Shown here: in pieces, positions 8,222-16,672 of the stretch
How the letters are laid out: each line of letters begins with the position of its first letter
Position numbering within the stretch: the first letter of the stretch is position 1
Assembly (NCBI GenBank): GCA_944380515.1
Contig: CALWHT010000010.1
Span: forward strand, 1 to 64,000
Source: an uncultured Roseburia sp.
Lineage (GTDB): Bacteria; Bacillota; Clostridia; Lachnospirales; Lachnospiraceae
Direction of reading: 5' to 3'
DNA length: 64,000 bases
The notes under the pieces: model-generated
The model's database searches: none
Seen by the model: only the letters and a program-made list of their open reading frames with translations
What the model was told of the DNA's origin: nothing
Made by a program: the position numbers and the translations under genes

Positions 8222-9559
8222 TCAGACAACCCGCTTATTCAGCCATTTTCCATGTATATAGCGAATGACAAACAAAATGGAGCGGAACAGCCAATCCACA
8301 TACATGCCAATCCAGACGCCAAGTACGCCGAGCCCCAGCGTTCCCGCAAAGAAGTAGCTGCTGAAAACACGAAAGACCCACATGGAAAATACGCTGACCA
8401 CCATGGTGTATTTCGCGTCCCCGGCGGCGCGCAGCGTATTCGGCAGTGCGAAGCTTAAGGGCCAGATGAGGATGGCACAGACGGCAAAGGTCCTTAAAAG
8501 CTGTACGGCAATGCCATGCGCCTCCTCGGAGAGCGAAAAGCAGGATACCAGCGGCTTTACGCCGACAAACACTGCCAGATTGGTCAGAAACATGCCGACA
8601 TACGCAATTCCCAGAAGCTTTCTGCTATAGTTTCTGGCCTGTTCCTTTTCCCCCGCACCGATACATCTTCCAATCACTGTCACCATCGCAAGTCCGATGG
8701 CATTCCCGGGGATATTGGCAAAGCCCGCAATGCTGTTTGCCACGGCGTTCGCCGCAATTGCCGCAGTTCCGAAAGTTGCTGTAAGGCTTGAAACAAGAAG
8801 CTTTCCGATTTGAAACATTCCGTTTTCCACGCCGCTTGGTATTCCTATTTTCAAAATTCTTGAAATGACATCCCACTGCGGACGGAGGCAGGCAAGCGAA
8901 GCGATACACAGGGGATTATCCTTTTTACATAAAAGCACCGCCATCACCAGGGCGGAAATCGTTCTCGACACAAGCGTGGAAAGCGCCGCCCCCAGCACGC
9001 CAAGCCCAAAGCCGAAAATCAGCAGGGCGTTCCCCGCAATATTGATGATATTCATGACAAGACTGGTATACATACTGATTTTGCTGTTTCCCATACTGCG
9101 GAACAGCGCCGCACCGGCGTTATACACCCCCAGGAAGGGATAAGAAAGCGCTGTTACCAGAAAATAAACCCTGGCATTTTCCATAACATCCGCTTCAATC
9201 TGCCCGAAAATCGTCCGCAGCAGAAATTCGCTGGAGAACAGAACCGCCACCATCACCGTTACGGATACAACAAGCATAATAAACATAAGCTGTCCCGCCG
9301 ACAGCCTGGCCTTCTCCGGCATCTTCTTTCCCAGATACTGGCTGCAGACCACCGCACCGCCGGTCGCTAAGGCCGATAAAATCTGAATCAGCAAAACACT
9401 GATACTGTCCACCAGCGAAACTCCTGAAACAGCAGCCTCCCCGCAGGCGGAAACCATCAGCGTGTCCGACATACCGATACTGATGGCAAGCAGCTGCTCT
9501 AAAATCAGCGGTATGATTAACTTTTTTAATTCCTCTCTTGTAAATAATGGTTTATCCAT
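8222..9559 (-). CDS. MATE family efflux transporter
   Basis: A twelve-helix exporter of the MATE/DinF type, normally driving cationic drugs or metabolites out against Na+ or H+. The protein is 445 residues, with the usual two bundles of six helices. I start at MDKPLF because AGGAG is 10 bases upstream. Reading further upstream would run into the pta terminator hairpin (9581-9611). No regulator is adjacent, and the substrate is unknown. Confidence 0.92.
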   Translation of the reverse strand: MDKPLFTREELKKLIIPLILEQLLAISIGMSDTLMVSACGEAAVSGVSLVDSISVLLIQILSALATGGAVVCSQYLGKKMPEKARLSAGQLMFIMLVVSVTVMVAVLFSSEFLLRTIFGQIEADVMENARVYFLVTALSYPFLGVYNAGAALFRSMGNSKISMYTSLVMNIINIAGNALLIFGFGLGVLGAALSTLVSRTISALVMAVLLCKKDNPLCIASLACLRPQWDVISRILKIGIPSGVENGMFQIGKLLVSSLTATFGTAAIAANAVANSIAGFANIPGNAIGLAMVTVIGRCIGAGEKEQARNYSRKLLGIAYVGMFLTNLAVFVGVKPLVSCFSLSEEAHGIAVQLLRTFAVCAILIWPLSFALPNTLRAAGDAKYTMVVSVFSMWVFRVFSSYFFAGTLGLGVLGVWIGMYVDWLFRSILFVIRYIHGKWLNKRVV

Positions 9560-9580
9560 TTGATTGCGACTCCTGAACAC

Positions 9581-9611
9581 AAAAATGCGGCATGGCCTCC
9601 CGCCATGCCGC
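9581..9611 (-). terminator. pta terminator
   Basis: A perfect 10-bp stem GCGGCATGGC/GCCATGCCGC with a 5-base loop, followed on the minus strand by ATTTTT. It lies 30 bases past the pta stop codon and separates pta from the MATE gene. Confidence 0.9.
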
Positions 9612-9640
9612 AAATATCACCGTTTCTTTTGAACCCGTTC

Positions 9641-10624
9641 TTACGCGAGCGCCGCCGTGATAATTGCCATCGAATATACCTCGGAAGCGTTGCATCCGCG
9701 GGACAAATCGTTGATCGGCGCGTTTAAGCCAAGCAGAATCGGACCGTAAGCTTCGAAATTACCGAGACGCTGCGCAATTTTGTAACCGATATTTCCCGCA
9801 TTGATGTCCGGGAAAATAAACGTATTTGCATGACCTGCAACCTCGTTGCCCGGGCATTTGGTACGTGCCACACGCGGAGAAACCGCGGCGTCAAACTGCA
9901 TCTCGCCCTCAATCGGAAGATTCGGATATTTTGCCTTCGCCTTCGCAGCCGCATTGCGCATTTTATCCACGTCCTCGCCCTTTCCGGAGCCAAGCGTCGA
10001 ATAGCTTAAAAACGCCACCTTCGGGTCTACGCCGAAAATCTTAGCGCACTCCGCCGCCTCGCCGGCAATCTCCACCAGCTCATCCTCGGTCGGATGGATG
10101 TTAATTGCGCAGTCAGCCATCGCAAGCACCTCGTTCTCACCGGTAGCCGCCGGACGCACCATGATAAAGCAGGAGGATACGATACTGTTTCCGGGTTTCG
10201 TCTTAATTAACTGCAGCGCAGGACGAACCGTATCTGCGGTTGAATAGGTCGCTCCGCCGAGCAGTGCGTCGGCAATTCCCATTTTTACAAGCATGGTACC
10301 GAAATAATTGGCATGGGCAAGCATTTCTCTTGCCTGCTCCGGCGTCACGCCCTTGCTTTTGCGAAGCTCGCAGAACAGCTCTACCATCTCGTCCATTCTG
10401 TCAAAATTTGCCGGGCTTAAGATTTCCGCTCCGCGGATATTAAAACCGCTCTCCTCAGCCGCCTCATAAATCTCATCCTCATCGCCGACCAGAATCGGAT
10501 GAAGGAAGGTTCCTGCCAGCAAACGGGATGCTGCCTCCAAAATGCGTGGGTCTTTCCCCTCAGTAAAAACAATTTTTTTCGGGTTTTTTTTCAGAATGTC
10601 AATCAGTTGTCCAAATCCAAACAT
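9641..10624 (-). CDS. pta: Phosphate acetyltransferase
   Basis: Converts acetyl-CoA and phosphate to acetyl phosphate in the fermentative acetate pathway. The 327-residue protein covers the complete PTA_PTB domain; the conserved C-terminal stretch RGCNASEVYSMAIITA is present. GAGG lies about 8 bases before the ATG. Unlike many Clostridia, no ackA follows; the gene ends at its own terminator and appears monocistronic, with its own promoter about 65 bp upstream. Confidence 0.95.
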   Translation of the reverse strand: MFGFGQLIDILKKNPKKIVFTEGKDPRILEAASRLLAGTFLHPILVGDEDEIYEAAEESGFNIRGAEILSPANFDRMDEMVELFCELRKSKGVTPEQAREMLAHANYFGTMLVKMGIADALLGGATYSTADTVRPALQLIKTKPGNSIVSSCFIMVRPAATGENEVLAMADCAINIHPTEDELVEIAGEAAECAKIFGVDPKVAFLSYSTLGSGKGEDVDKMRNAAAKAKAKYPNLPIEGEMQFDAAVSPRVARTKCPGNEVAGHANTFIFPDINAGNIGYKIAQRLGNFEAYGPILLGLNAPINDLSRGCNASEVYSMAIITAALA

Positions 10625-10686
10625 TTCTCTTCCTCACTTTTTCAGTTATAGTCTCTACACCTCGCTCCGGTGCCTGTTATGCCTTT

Positions 10687-10714
10687 ATTATATAGCAGTT
10701 TTCCCGAAATTCAA
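10687..10714 (-). promoter_or_regulatory. pta promoter
   Basis: On the minus strand TTGAAT (10714-10709) and TATAAT (10692-10687) are 16 bases apart, about 60 bases upstream of the pta start. Confidence 0.7.
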
Positions 10715-10794
10715 TATTTGTACTCAAATAAATGCAGTTTTATTTGACATATTCTCTCACTTTTGATAGAATAAAGGTATTTTGTGAAAAAATT

Positions 10795-10830
10795 AACGGG
10801 CGTAGACAATATTCCTTTTCTACGCCCGTT
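10795..10830 (-). terminator. Terminator after the PsiE-like gene
   Basis: An 11-bp stem AACGGGCGTAG/CTACGCCCGTT followed by AATTTTTTC on the minus strand, about 20 bases past the stop codon. Confidence 0.85.
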
Positions 10831-10851
10831 TTTATTCCGCAGCAAAGCGCG

Positions 10852-11319
10852 TCACGCTTCCCCGTCTGTTTTTTCGTTCTCCCGCCGCTCTTCCTCTGTG
10901 TCGTCTTGGCTTCCTCCGAACAGCTTCGTGGCGGGATGCTCCCCATGCGGCCTTGTCGCCACCATGAACCTCCGGAAAAAGAACAGAATACCGATGCTGA
11001 CAATCGAGAGCAGATTCTCAATCACCGTCGTCTTTTCCACAATCATGTGACGCGAAACCAAGAATATCAAAACCTCAATGATATTCTCGGAGCTTGGCTT
11101 GCAGAGCATCTTTAAAAACTCAATGCCGATAACGACGCCGAATACCGCGCCGAGAAATTCCGAAAATGCTTCCTCATCCATGCGGTTCTGCCAATAATGC
11201 CCAAATTCCGGCACAAGCGAACATACCGCTACCAAAACCGCCAGGATGACGACGACCGCCATCACAAGCTCTATGGTCTCGCCTATGTCATACAATATTT
11301 TTCTTGCTTTCCCCCGCAC
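10852..11319 (-). CDS. PsiE-like small membrane protein
   Basis: A 155-residue protein with three to four hydrophobic helices (about 15-37, 52-72, 80-95 and 100-118) and a charged cytosolic tail rich in Glu and Arg. The layout resembles the phosphate-starvation-inducible PsiE family, whose function is unknown. Translation starts at GTG, with GGGAGG 7 bases upstream. It stands alone between the SRP RNA and a terminator. The PsiE assignment is by overall similarity only. Confidence 0.65.
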   Translation of the reverse strand: MRGKARKILYDIGETIELVMAVVVILAVLVAVCSLVPEFGHYWQNRMDEEAFSEFLGAVFGVVIGIEFLKMLCKPSSENIIEVLIFLVSRHMIVEKTTVIENLLSIVSIGILFFFRRFMVATRPHGEHPATKLFGGSQDDTEEERRENEKTDGEA

Positions 11320-11425
11320 CGTCTTCCTCCCGAAATTTTATCCCGTGTATTTATTTCCCTCTAAAGACAAAAAATGCCAGGCAGTTTCTGTCTTTGCAGG
11401 CTGTCTGACAATTTATTCTTTTTAT

Positions 11426-11689
11426 CCGGGCACCGCCCTTCGAATCCAGACCACGGACGTTACCTCCACAGTTAACTCGGCCCAGGCACCCTCACGGCAC
11501 ACAAGAGCTTCTGCTTAGGGCTGCTCCATTCCTGACCTGACCCGGTTCACAGATTCCTGTTGCGTAAGACCCAGGCTTCAACGCCACTTATGAAGGGCAG
11601 CTCCGCAATTTAAAGACCCTCTGTTTGGCATCACCCCAGCTATAGCGGATTGCTGGTACAGGGTACCGCTGACACCCCGGCTGCCCGGA
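11426..11689 (-). ncRNA. ffs: Signal recognition particle RNA, large Gram-positive type
   Basis: The minus strand carries the SRP domain signature (GTCAGGTCAGGAATGGAGCA followed by GCCCTAA), which forms the Ffh-binding tip. The ends pair (CCGGGCA at the 5' end with TGCCCGG at the 3' end), giving about 264 nt with an Alu-type domain. It binds Ffh and targets membrane and secreted proteins to the translocon. It lies 32 bases downstream of tadA, a common Firmicute arrangement. A weak A/T-rich tail follows. Confidence 0.95.
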
Positions 11690-11721
11690 GATTTAAGTAT
11701 AGCCTATGTGCCGCTGTATTG

Positions 11722-12195
11722 TCAAGCATCCTGCCGCTTCTTTTTTTCCCGCAGTTCCCGAAAAAACGCAGACAGCATCTGTGAGCATTCCTCCTCGAGC
11801 ACGCCGGTCACAAGCTCTACCTGATGATTGAACTGCGGCATCTGAAGAAGGTTTAACACCGAGCCAGCGCAGCCCGCCTTGGGATTCATGCTGCCGATAA
11901 CAACCTTCTTCATGCGGCACTGGACGATTGCGCCGGCGCACATCTGGCACGGCTCCAAGGTCACATACATCGTGCAGTCCTCCAGTCTCCAGTCCCCGGT
12001 CTTTTTGCTCGCCTTTTTGATTGCGGACAGCTCCGCGTGGGCGAGGGCATTGCCCTCCGTATTTCTGCGGTTGTAGCCTCTGGCAATGATTCTTCCCTCA
12101 CGCACGATCACGCAGCCGATGGGCGCCTCCTCCAGGGCGTATGCTTTTTTTGCCTGCCGGATTGCCTCCCGCATATATTTTTCTTCCTGATTCAT
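11722..12195 (-). CDS. tadA: tRNA-specific adenosine deaminase
   Basis: Deaminates A34 of tRNA-Arg(ACG) to inosine, so that one tRNA can read three codons. The zinc site is intact: HAE at 53-55 (Glu55 the proton shuttle) and PCQMC at 82-86. The 157-residue length is normal. The start MNQEEK has GGAG 9 bases upstream; the TTG five codons earlier overlaps that site and is rejected. SRP RNA follows directly. Confidence 0.95.
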   Translation of the reverse strand: MNQEEKYMREAIRQAKKAYALEEAPIGCVIVREGRIIARGYNRRNTEGNALAHAELSAIKKASKKTGDWRLEDCTMYVTLEPCQMCAGAIVQCRMKKVVIGSMNPKAGCAGSVLNLLQMPQFNHQVELVTGVLEEECSQMLSAFFRELREKKKRQDA

Positions 12196-12273
12196 GGACA
12201 GTTTCTCCAAATTGTTATACTATAAAGTATTGTAACGTATCTTAACCGATTTGTCGAGGAGGCAGGAAAACAG

Positions 12274-12852
12274 ATGAGACAGAAAACTTCCGTCAATATG
12301 GAATATCACACCGAACGTCTTATAATGAAGATTCTCACGCCGGACTATCTGCGGGAGGTTCTGGCGTTCCAGCTCCGGAATAAAGAATTGTTTGAGCGAT
12401 ATGAGCCGACCCGGCCCGAAAATTTCTACACGCTGTCCTACCAGCAGGCAGTTTTAAAATATGAGCTTAAGCTCGCGATGAAGCTGAACACGATCCGCTT
12501 CTACGTGTTCCGCAAGGAGGATCCCCAAACCATCATCGGCACTGTCTGCCTGCATGAGGTCAACCGCTCCGCCTATTCCTGCTCGGAGGTGGGCTATAAA
12601 TTTGACGCGGCCTGGCACCACAGGGGATACGCTCGTGAGGCTCTCATAAAGACTCTCGAAATCGCTTTCGGAACGCTCGGCCTGCACCGTGTCTTTGCCC
12701 GCGTGATGCCTGAAAACAAGCCCTCCATGCGGCTGCTGGAGGGTCTCGGCTTTCTGTATGAAGGAATTGAGCACGACTGTATTCTCATACAGGGAAAATG
12801 GGAAGACCACCTGCGTTATGCCCTCATCTCCCCATTTTCCCCTCATTCCTGA
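12274..12852 (+). CDS. GNAT acetyltransferase, RimJ/RimL type
   Basis: A 192-residue cytosolic N-acetyltransferase. The acetyl-CoA loop region is the VGYKFDAAWHHRGYAREAL stretch around 108-126, and the conserved ENKPSMRLLEGLGF follows near 150. Relatives acetylate ribosomal protein N-termini or small amines; the substrate here is unknown. GGAGG lies 11 bases before the ATG. It converges with the next gene, its stop being one base from that gene's stop. Confidence 0.88.
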   Translation: MRQKTSVNMEYHTERLIMKILTPDYLREVLAFQLRNKELFERYEPTRPENFYTLSYQQAVLKYELKLAMKLNTIRFYVFRKEDPQTIIGTVCLHEVNRSAYSCSEVGYKFDAAWHHRGYAREALIKTLEIAFGTLGLHRVFARVMPENKPSMRLLEGLGFLYEGIEHDCILIQGKWEDHLRYALISPFSPHS

Positions 12853-12853
12853 C

Positions 12854-13819
12854 TCAGTCTTCTATAAAACGGTACCAATAGCCAAATCTGTTTTCCTCCG
12901 GCTCCGGCAGAAATTCCGGGAACCCGAAAATAATTGCCATGACCCGTTCCTGATTCTGGTAAATTCCCGGAACGCCGATAAACCATCGGCTTTCTTCTTC
13001 CTCTTCTATTTTTCCGATGACAAGATAGTGATAGTTAAAAAAACCGTGCAGCAAAAAGCTGTTATTCCCCAAATACCAGTATCTCTTCGGAAGCTCGCGG
13101 ATATCCTTCAATTCGATTTTCGCGCAGACGATTCCCCGATCCGAAAACGGCGTGCTGACCGGATGGTTCGCCACAAGCTGTTTCCATATTTCCTCCCAGT
13201 CATATCTTGGAAAAATATTCCGCACCGGAAGCTCCGTGACCGTGACGTTTTCTTCCGTCTTCGGGAAATGAATTACGGTGGATGACGCGGTCTGCGCAGG
13301 GACATCCTCGGGCTTCCTGCTGTCTGCCGCCTCCGCAGCCTTCTGCACCTGCACTGTTTCTGCCGCAGCCTCTGCGTTTCCGGACGGCTCCGCAACTGTT
13401 TCCGCTTTTTCCTTTTCCTCCTCCCACTCGTGAAAGCACTCCGCGCATACCTGAAGCGGCGCGCCTTCCTTCCAGCGGCTCATAAAAATTCTGCCGTCCT
13501 CTCCCAGCAGAAAAATGCCCTCAAAGTCATTAAAATGAAACGGCGTGTTCCGGATTTTGGATATTCGAAAAACGACCCCAAAATCTCCCGCCCCGTTTCG
13601 AAGCTGCATTTCTCCAAGACTGACGCCTTCTATAGTTCCGTCATCCTCCCGGAACAGATATACCCTGCAGGCCCCCTGCTTCGTATACACTTCGCGCAGA
13701 TGGATTTCCAGCCTGCACTCATCTCCCCGAATTTCGATTTTCGCGAAGCCTGTATTGCCCGCTTTTTTCTTTTCCTCATAGGAATATATATATGTAACAA
13801 ATCTTTTCATTCCTGCCAT
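12854..13819 (-). CDS. DUF6128-like protein of unknown function
   Basis: A 321-residue soluble protein in three parts. The N-terminal beta-rich domain (1-125) ends in CAECFHEWEE. A low-complexity Ala/Glu linker (about 127-185) follows. The C-terminal domain (about 190-321) contains many aromatics and the sequence NYHYLVIGKIEEE. I believe it belongs to the DUF6128 family of Lachnospiraceae, but no function is known. GGAG is 5 bases from the ATG; MKRF three codons later is an alternative start. Confidence 0.65.
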   Translation of the reverse strand: MAGMKRFVTYIYSYEEKKKAGNTGFAKIEIRGDECRLEIHLREVYTKQGACRVYLFREDDGTIEGVSLGEMQLRNGAGDFGVVFRISKIRNTPFHFNDFEGIFLLGEDGRIFMSRWKEGAPLQVCAECFHEWEEEKEKAETVAEPSGNAEAAAETVQVQKAAEAADSRKPEDVPAQTASSTVIHFPKTEENVTVTELPVRNIFPRYDWEEIWKQLVANHPVSTPFSDRGIVCAKIELKDIRELPKRYWYLGNNSFLLHGFFNYHYLVIGKIEEEEESRWFIGVPGIYQNQERVMAIIFGFPEFLPEPEENRFGYWYRFIED

Positions 13820-13900
13820 AGGCGCTCCATAGCCGTATATCCTTACTTCTATCTATATTCCTCCGCTCCGATTCTATGCCAGTCCCCGCGTAACTTTCCT

Positions 13901-13981
13901 GTAACAGTTCAGCCATAAGCTGCAAAGCAGCGGAAAAGCGCCTTGGCGCGGCTTTGCGAATGGCGCGGGCTGAACTGTTAC
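13901..13981. repeat. 81-bp palindromic element
   Basis: GTAACAGTTCAGCC (13901-13914) and GGCTGAACTGTTAC (13968-13981) are perfect 14-bp inverted ends. Between them are inner pairings (GCAAAGC/GCTTTGC, GCGCC/GGCGC). It lies between the DUF6128-like gene and perR with no T-tract, so it looks like a dispersed palindromic repeat rather than a terminator. Confidence 0.7.
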
Positions 13982-14011
13982 AACCTTCCTGTCATCTTTT
14001 TTTATCCGCTA

Positions 14012-14060
14012 TTGACTTTTTCTTCTTTTTCTTTTATCATTATATCAGTAACAGTTCTTA
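14012..14060 (+). promoter_or_regulatory. perR promoter with Fur-family operator
   Basis: TTGACT (14012-14017), a 17-base spacer and TATCAT (14035-14040). Directly after the -10 is ATCAGTAACAGTT (from 14044), identical to the left part of the operator in front of the rubrerythrin gene. This indicates autoregulation by the encoded Fur-family protein. Confidence 0.75.
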
Positions 14061-14081
14061 ATATTGGAAAGGATGGTAACT

Positions 14082-14474
14082 ATGCTAAAGCACAGTAAAC
14101 AAAGGGACGCAATTAAGAATTTCCTTGCCGACCGATATGACCACCCCACCGCAGAGACCGTTTATTTGAATATAAAGAAGGAATTTCCGAATATCAGTCT
14201 CGGCACAGTGTACCGCAATTTATCGCTGCTCGCCGAAATAGGAGAGATTCAGAAGCTTTCTACCGGGATCGGCCCCGACCGTTTTGACGGCAATACGGCC
14301 CCCCACTATCATTTTATCTGCAGCTGTTGCGGAAACGTGCTGGATTTGAATGTGAACGGTTTAGAGCACATCAATGTGCTTGCGGCACAGGATTTCGACG
14401 GTGAAATCGAGGGACACGTCACTTACTTTTTCGGCAAATGCCCCTGCTGCAAGGCGAATGGCAGGGCTTCCTGA
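14082..14474 (+). CDS. perR: Fur-family transcriptional regulator, PerR type
   Basis: A metal-dependent repressor that senses peroxide. The 130-residue protein has an N-terminal winged helix (about 1-80; SLGTVYRNLSLL is the recognition region) and a dimerisation domain. That domain holds two zinc Cys pairs (CSCC, CPCC) and the regulatory ligand cluster DRFDGN...HYH. I start at MLKHSK: AAAGG is 9 bases upstream, and the TTG six codons earlier overlaps it. The rubrerythrin gene follows and shares the operator sequence, so its peroxide-stress role is well supported. Confidence 0.9.
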   Translation: MLKHSKQRDAIKNFLADRYDHPTAETVYLNIKKEFPNISLGTVYRNLSLLAEIGEIQKLSTGIGPDRFDGNTAPHYHFICSCCGNVLDLNVNGLEHINVLAAQDFDGEIEGHVTYFFGKCPCCKANGRAS

Positions 14475-14523
14475 CGGTTTTCTGACAGGCGGCAAAAAAA
14501 TTTTAAAAAAAGACAAAAAGGTA

Positions 14524-14569
14524 TTGACAAACTACAAATTTTATTTTAAAATCAGTAACAGTTACTGAT
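14524..14569 (+). promoter_or_regulatory. Rubrerythrin promoter with PerR operator
   Basis: TTGACA (14524-14529), 17-base spacer, TAAAAT (14547-14552), then ATCAGTAACAGTTACTGAT (14551-14569), a perfect palindrome around a central A. The operator overlaps the -10 and the start of transcription, as expected for repression. Confidence 0.85.
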
Positions 14570-14624
14570 ATTGATTAAGCACACAGTAATCATTCAAATA
14601 AAAAAAGAAAAGGAGATAACAATT

Positions 14625-15167
14625 ATGGCAAAGTATGTATGTACAGTATGTGGTTATGTTTATGAAGGCGACGCAGCTCCGGAGGTTTGTCCGGTATGTA
14701 AGGCTCCGTCCGATAAGTTCAAATTACAGGAAGGTGAGAAGGTTTGGGCTGCGGAGCACGTAGTAGGCGTTGCTCAGGGTGTCAGCGAGGACATCATCAA
14801 AGACCTGAGAATGAACTTTGAAGGCGAGTGCTCCGCGGTTGGTATGTATCTTGCGATGGCACGTGTTGCTCATCGTGAGGGCTATCCGGAAATCGGCCTG
14901 TACTATGAGAAGGCTGCTTACGAGGAGGCTGAGCACGCTGCAAAGTTTGCTGAATTACTCGGTGAGGTTGTAACCAACAGCACCAAGAAGAACCTTGAGA
15001 TGAGAGTGGATGCGGAGAACGGCGCTACCGCTGGTAAGGTTGACCTTGCTAAGAGAGCAAAGGAGCAGAACCTTGACGCAATCCATGACACCGTACATGA
15101 GATGGCCCGCGACGAGGCTCGTCACGGAAAAGCTTTCGAGGGTCTGTTAAAGAGATACTTTGGCTAA
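14625..15167 (+). CDS. Reverse rubrerythrin (rubredoxin domain first)
   Basis: A peroxide-scavenging protein of anaerobes. The rubredoxin domain is at the N-terminus with Cys6, Cys9, Cys22 and Cys25 (CTVC and CPVC). It is followed by the ferritin-like four-helix di-iron domain, with EGECSA near 66, EEAEH near 103 and DEARH near 166 as iron ligands. This order defines the reverse type. The true start is MAKYVC with AGGAG 9 bases upstream; an 18-codon extension without a site is rejected. It is single-gene, controlled by PerR. Confidence 0.96.
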   Translation: MAKYVCTVCGYVYEGDAAPEVCPVCKAPSDKFKLQEGEKVWAAEHVVGVAQGVSEDIIKDLRMNFEGECSAVGMYLAMARVAHREGYPEIGLYYEKAAYEEAEHAAKFAELLGEVVTNSTKKNLEMRVDAENGATAGKVDLAKRAKEQNLDAIHDTVHEMARDEARHGKAFEGLLKRYFG

Positions 15168-15180
15168 ACCATACAAATAT

Positions 15181-15231
15181 AAAATCGACCGGGAAGACAA
15201 AAATGTCTTTCCGGTCGATTTTTGTTTGGAA
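15181..15231 (+). terminator. Rubrerythrin terminator
   Basis: AAAATCGACCGGGAAGACA pairs with its complement TCTTTCCGGTCGATTTT across a short loop and is followed by a T-rich run. It begins 13 bases after the stop codon. Confidence 0.9.
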
Positions 15232-15271
15232 AAAATGTTTCGTCAGACGAGGCTTAAAATCCCGTTCTGCC

Positions 15272-15814
15272 TCAGCCTGCCTGTCTTCCGAGCTCGTAGG
15301 CCTGCGCCATGGCCGGGGTATGTAAGATTTCCCCCTTTTCCCATGCGCCCACGCCATAGATAATTCCCTTTTCCACCGCGCCGTCCAGGCAGTCCAGGGT
15401 GAATCCGCGGAAGCCCTCGATGGTTTTTTCCATATTCGACACCTCCGTGTCCGCCGCCGTCACAATATAATAAAATTCTTTATTCTTCATTTCCGTGTAG
15501 CGCGGCACGGTACGGTCAATCAGCGTCTTCATCTGGGCGTCCATCGTGTAAAAATAAACCGGGGTTGCCAGTACGATTACGTCCGCCTCCACCATTTTTT
15601 CTATAATTTCCGCCATATCGTCCTTCTGTACGCAGCTCGACGTGCGGTTGCACACGCCGCAGCCGGTACAGTAGCCAATCTTTTTGTCTCTGAGGAAAAT
15701 TTTTTCCGGCTGATTTTCCGCCTCTTTTGCTCCGCGGATAAACTCATCACAAAGCGTATCGGAATTGCCTCCCTTTCTCGGGCTTGCCGATAACACCAAA
15801 ATTTTTTTACTCAT
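15272..15814 (-). CDS. Iron-sulfur flavoprotein / NADPH-dependent FMN reductase family
   Basis: A 180-residue cytosolic flavoprotein. The N-terminal flavin loop SASPRKGGNS is at 9-18. A Cys cluster (Cys49, Cys52, Cys55, Cys61) is typical of iron-sulfur flavoproteins, and TPVYFYTMDAQMK near 85 is the family's second flavin contact. It overlaps the MerR gene upstream by 8 bp and is the last gene of a four-gene operon with an alcohol dehydrogenase and a cupin. The likely role is electron transfer in aldehyde or electrophile stress; the substrate is unknown. Confidence 0.88.
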   Translation of the reverse strand: MSKKILVLSASPRKGGNSDTLCDEFIRGAKEAENQPEKIFLRDKKIGYCTGCGVCNRTSSCVQKDDMAEIIEKMVEADVIVLATPVYFYTMDAQMKTLIDRTVPRYTEMKNKEFYYIVTAADTEVSNMEKTIEGFRGFTLDCLDGAVEKGIIYGVGAWEKGEILHTPAMAQAYELGRQAG

Positions 15815-16232
15815 CGTCTGATACCTCCGCTTTCTCCTTTTCTCTCTCCTGCTTCATGCGCTGCAGCAGCTTCTCTTTGGTCATAAGCCCCTGCTCATAG
15901 CGCTCGATTTTGTCGTTCAGACGGTCTAAGGACTCCTGCATTTCCGCCATGCGGTCTACAAGCTGATTCCGCTGTTCGATTAAAAGCTCTTTTCTGGCAT
16001 CAATCGTCACATCGCCCTTCTGGAACAGCGCAACATATTCAATCAGGGCCTCAATCTGCACGCCTGCCCTGCGCATACACTTCATCAGTTCAATCCATCC
16101 GCAGGATTCCTCGTCATAGTCCCGGATGCCGCCGGGGGTTCGCGGCACCGGCGGCATCAGACCGATTCTTTCATAATAACGCAGTGTATCCGCGGAAATA
16201 TCATATTTTTTCGAAACCTCCGCAATCGTCAT
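15807..16232 (-). CDS. MerR family regulator
   Basis: A 141-residue activator. The N-terminal MerR helix-turn-helix and wing (MTIAEVSKKYDISADTLRYY) is followed by GLMPPVPRTPGGIRDYDEE, then a long dimerisation coiled coil (about 75-130). It lacks the C-terminal cysteines of metal sensors and resembles AdhR-type aldehyde responders. It is third in the operon, overlapping the cupin gene by 4 bp (ATGA) and the flavoprotein gene by 8 bp. The operon promoter has the 19-bp spacer expected for its own target. Confidence 0.92.
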   Translation of the reverse strand: MTIAEVSKKYDISADTLRYYERIGLMPPVPRTPGGIRDYDEESCGWIELMKCMRRAGVQIEALIEYVALFQKGDVTIDARKELLIEQRNQLVDRMAEMQESLDRLNDKIERYEQGLMTKEKLLQRMKQEREKEKAEVSDDE

Positions 16233-16636
16233 AGCTTCTCGTACTCCTCATCCGAAACCGGCTCCAGCCATTCATTGGACGCTCCCTCCGCCGGAACCTC
16301 AACAGCAAGATGCGCAAACCAGCTGTCCGCCGCGGCTCCGTGCCAGTGCTTCACCTCGGGCGGAATGTTGACCACATCCCCCTCCTTTAACGCCTGCGCC
16401 GGTTTGCCCCACTCCTGATACCAGCCGTTTCCTGCCACACATATCAGAATCTGGCCGCCCTTGTGGTGAATATGCCAGTTATTACGGCATCCCGGCTCGA
16501 AAACGACATTTCCAATCGGTACGCGCTCCACCGTCAGCATATTTAAATAAGACTGACCCTTAAAATACTGCGCAAACGCGGTATTCGGCTCCCCGATTCC
16601 AAAAACTGATTTCTGCTCCAATTCCTGTTTTGTCAT
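16229..16636 (-). CDS. Cupin domain protein
   Basis: A 135-residue single-domain cupin. The metal ligands are readable: HIHHKGGQ (around 57-64), then HWHG and a later His (HLAVE). Similar proteins sit beside dehydrogenases and carboxymuconolactone decarboxylase genes; a catalytic role is not established. It lies between the alcohol dehydrogenase gene (36 bp away) and the MerR gene (4-bp overlap). Confidence 0.88.
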   Translation of the reverse strand: MTKQELEQKSVFGIGEPNTAFAQYFKGQSYLNMLTVERVPIGNVVFEPGCRNNWHIHHKGGQILICVAGNGWYQEWGKPAQALKEGDVVNIPPEVKHWHGAAADSWFAHLAVEVPAEGASNEWLEPVSDEEYEKL

Positions 16637-16672
16637 GGTAATCTCCTCCTATATTTTTTCAAATAGCTTTTA

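Noticed and set aside
8222-9613. MATE start 18 codons upstream
   Set aside because: The extension is the pta terminator hairpin.
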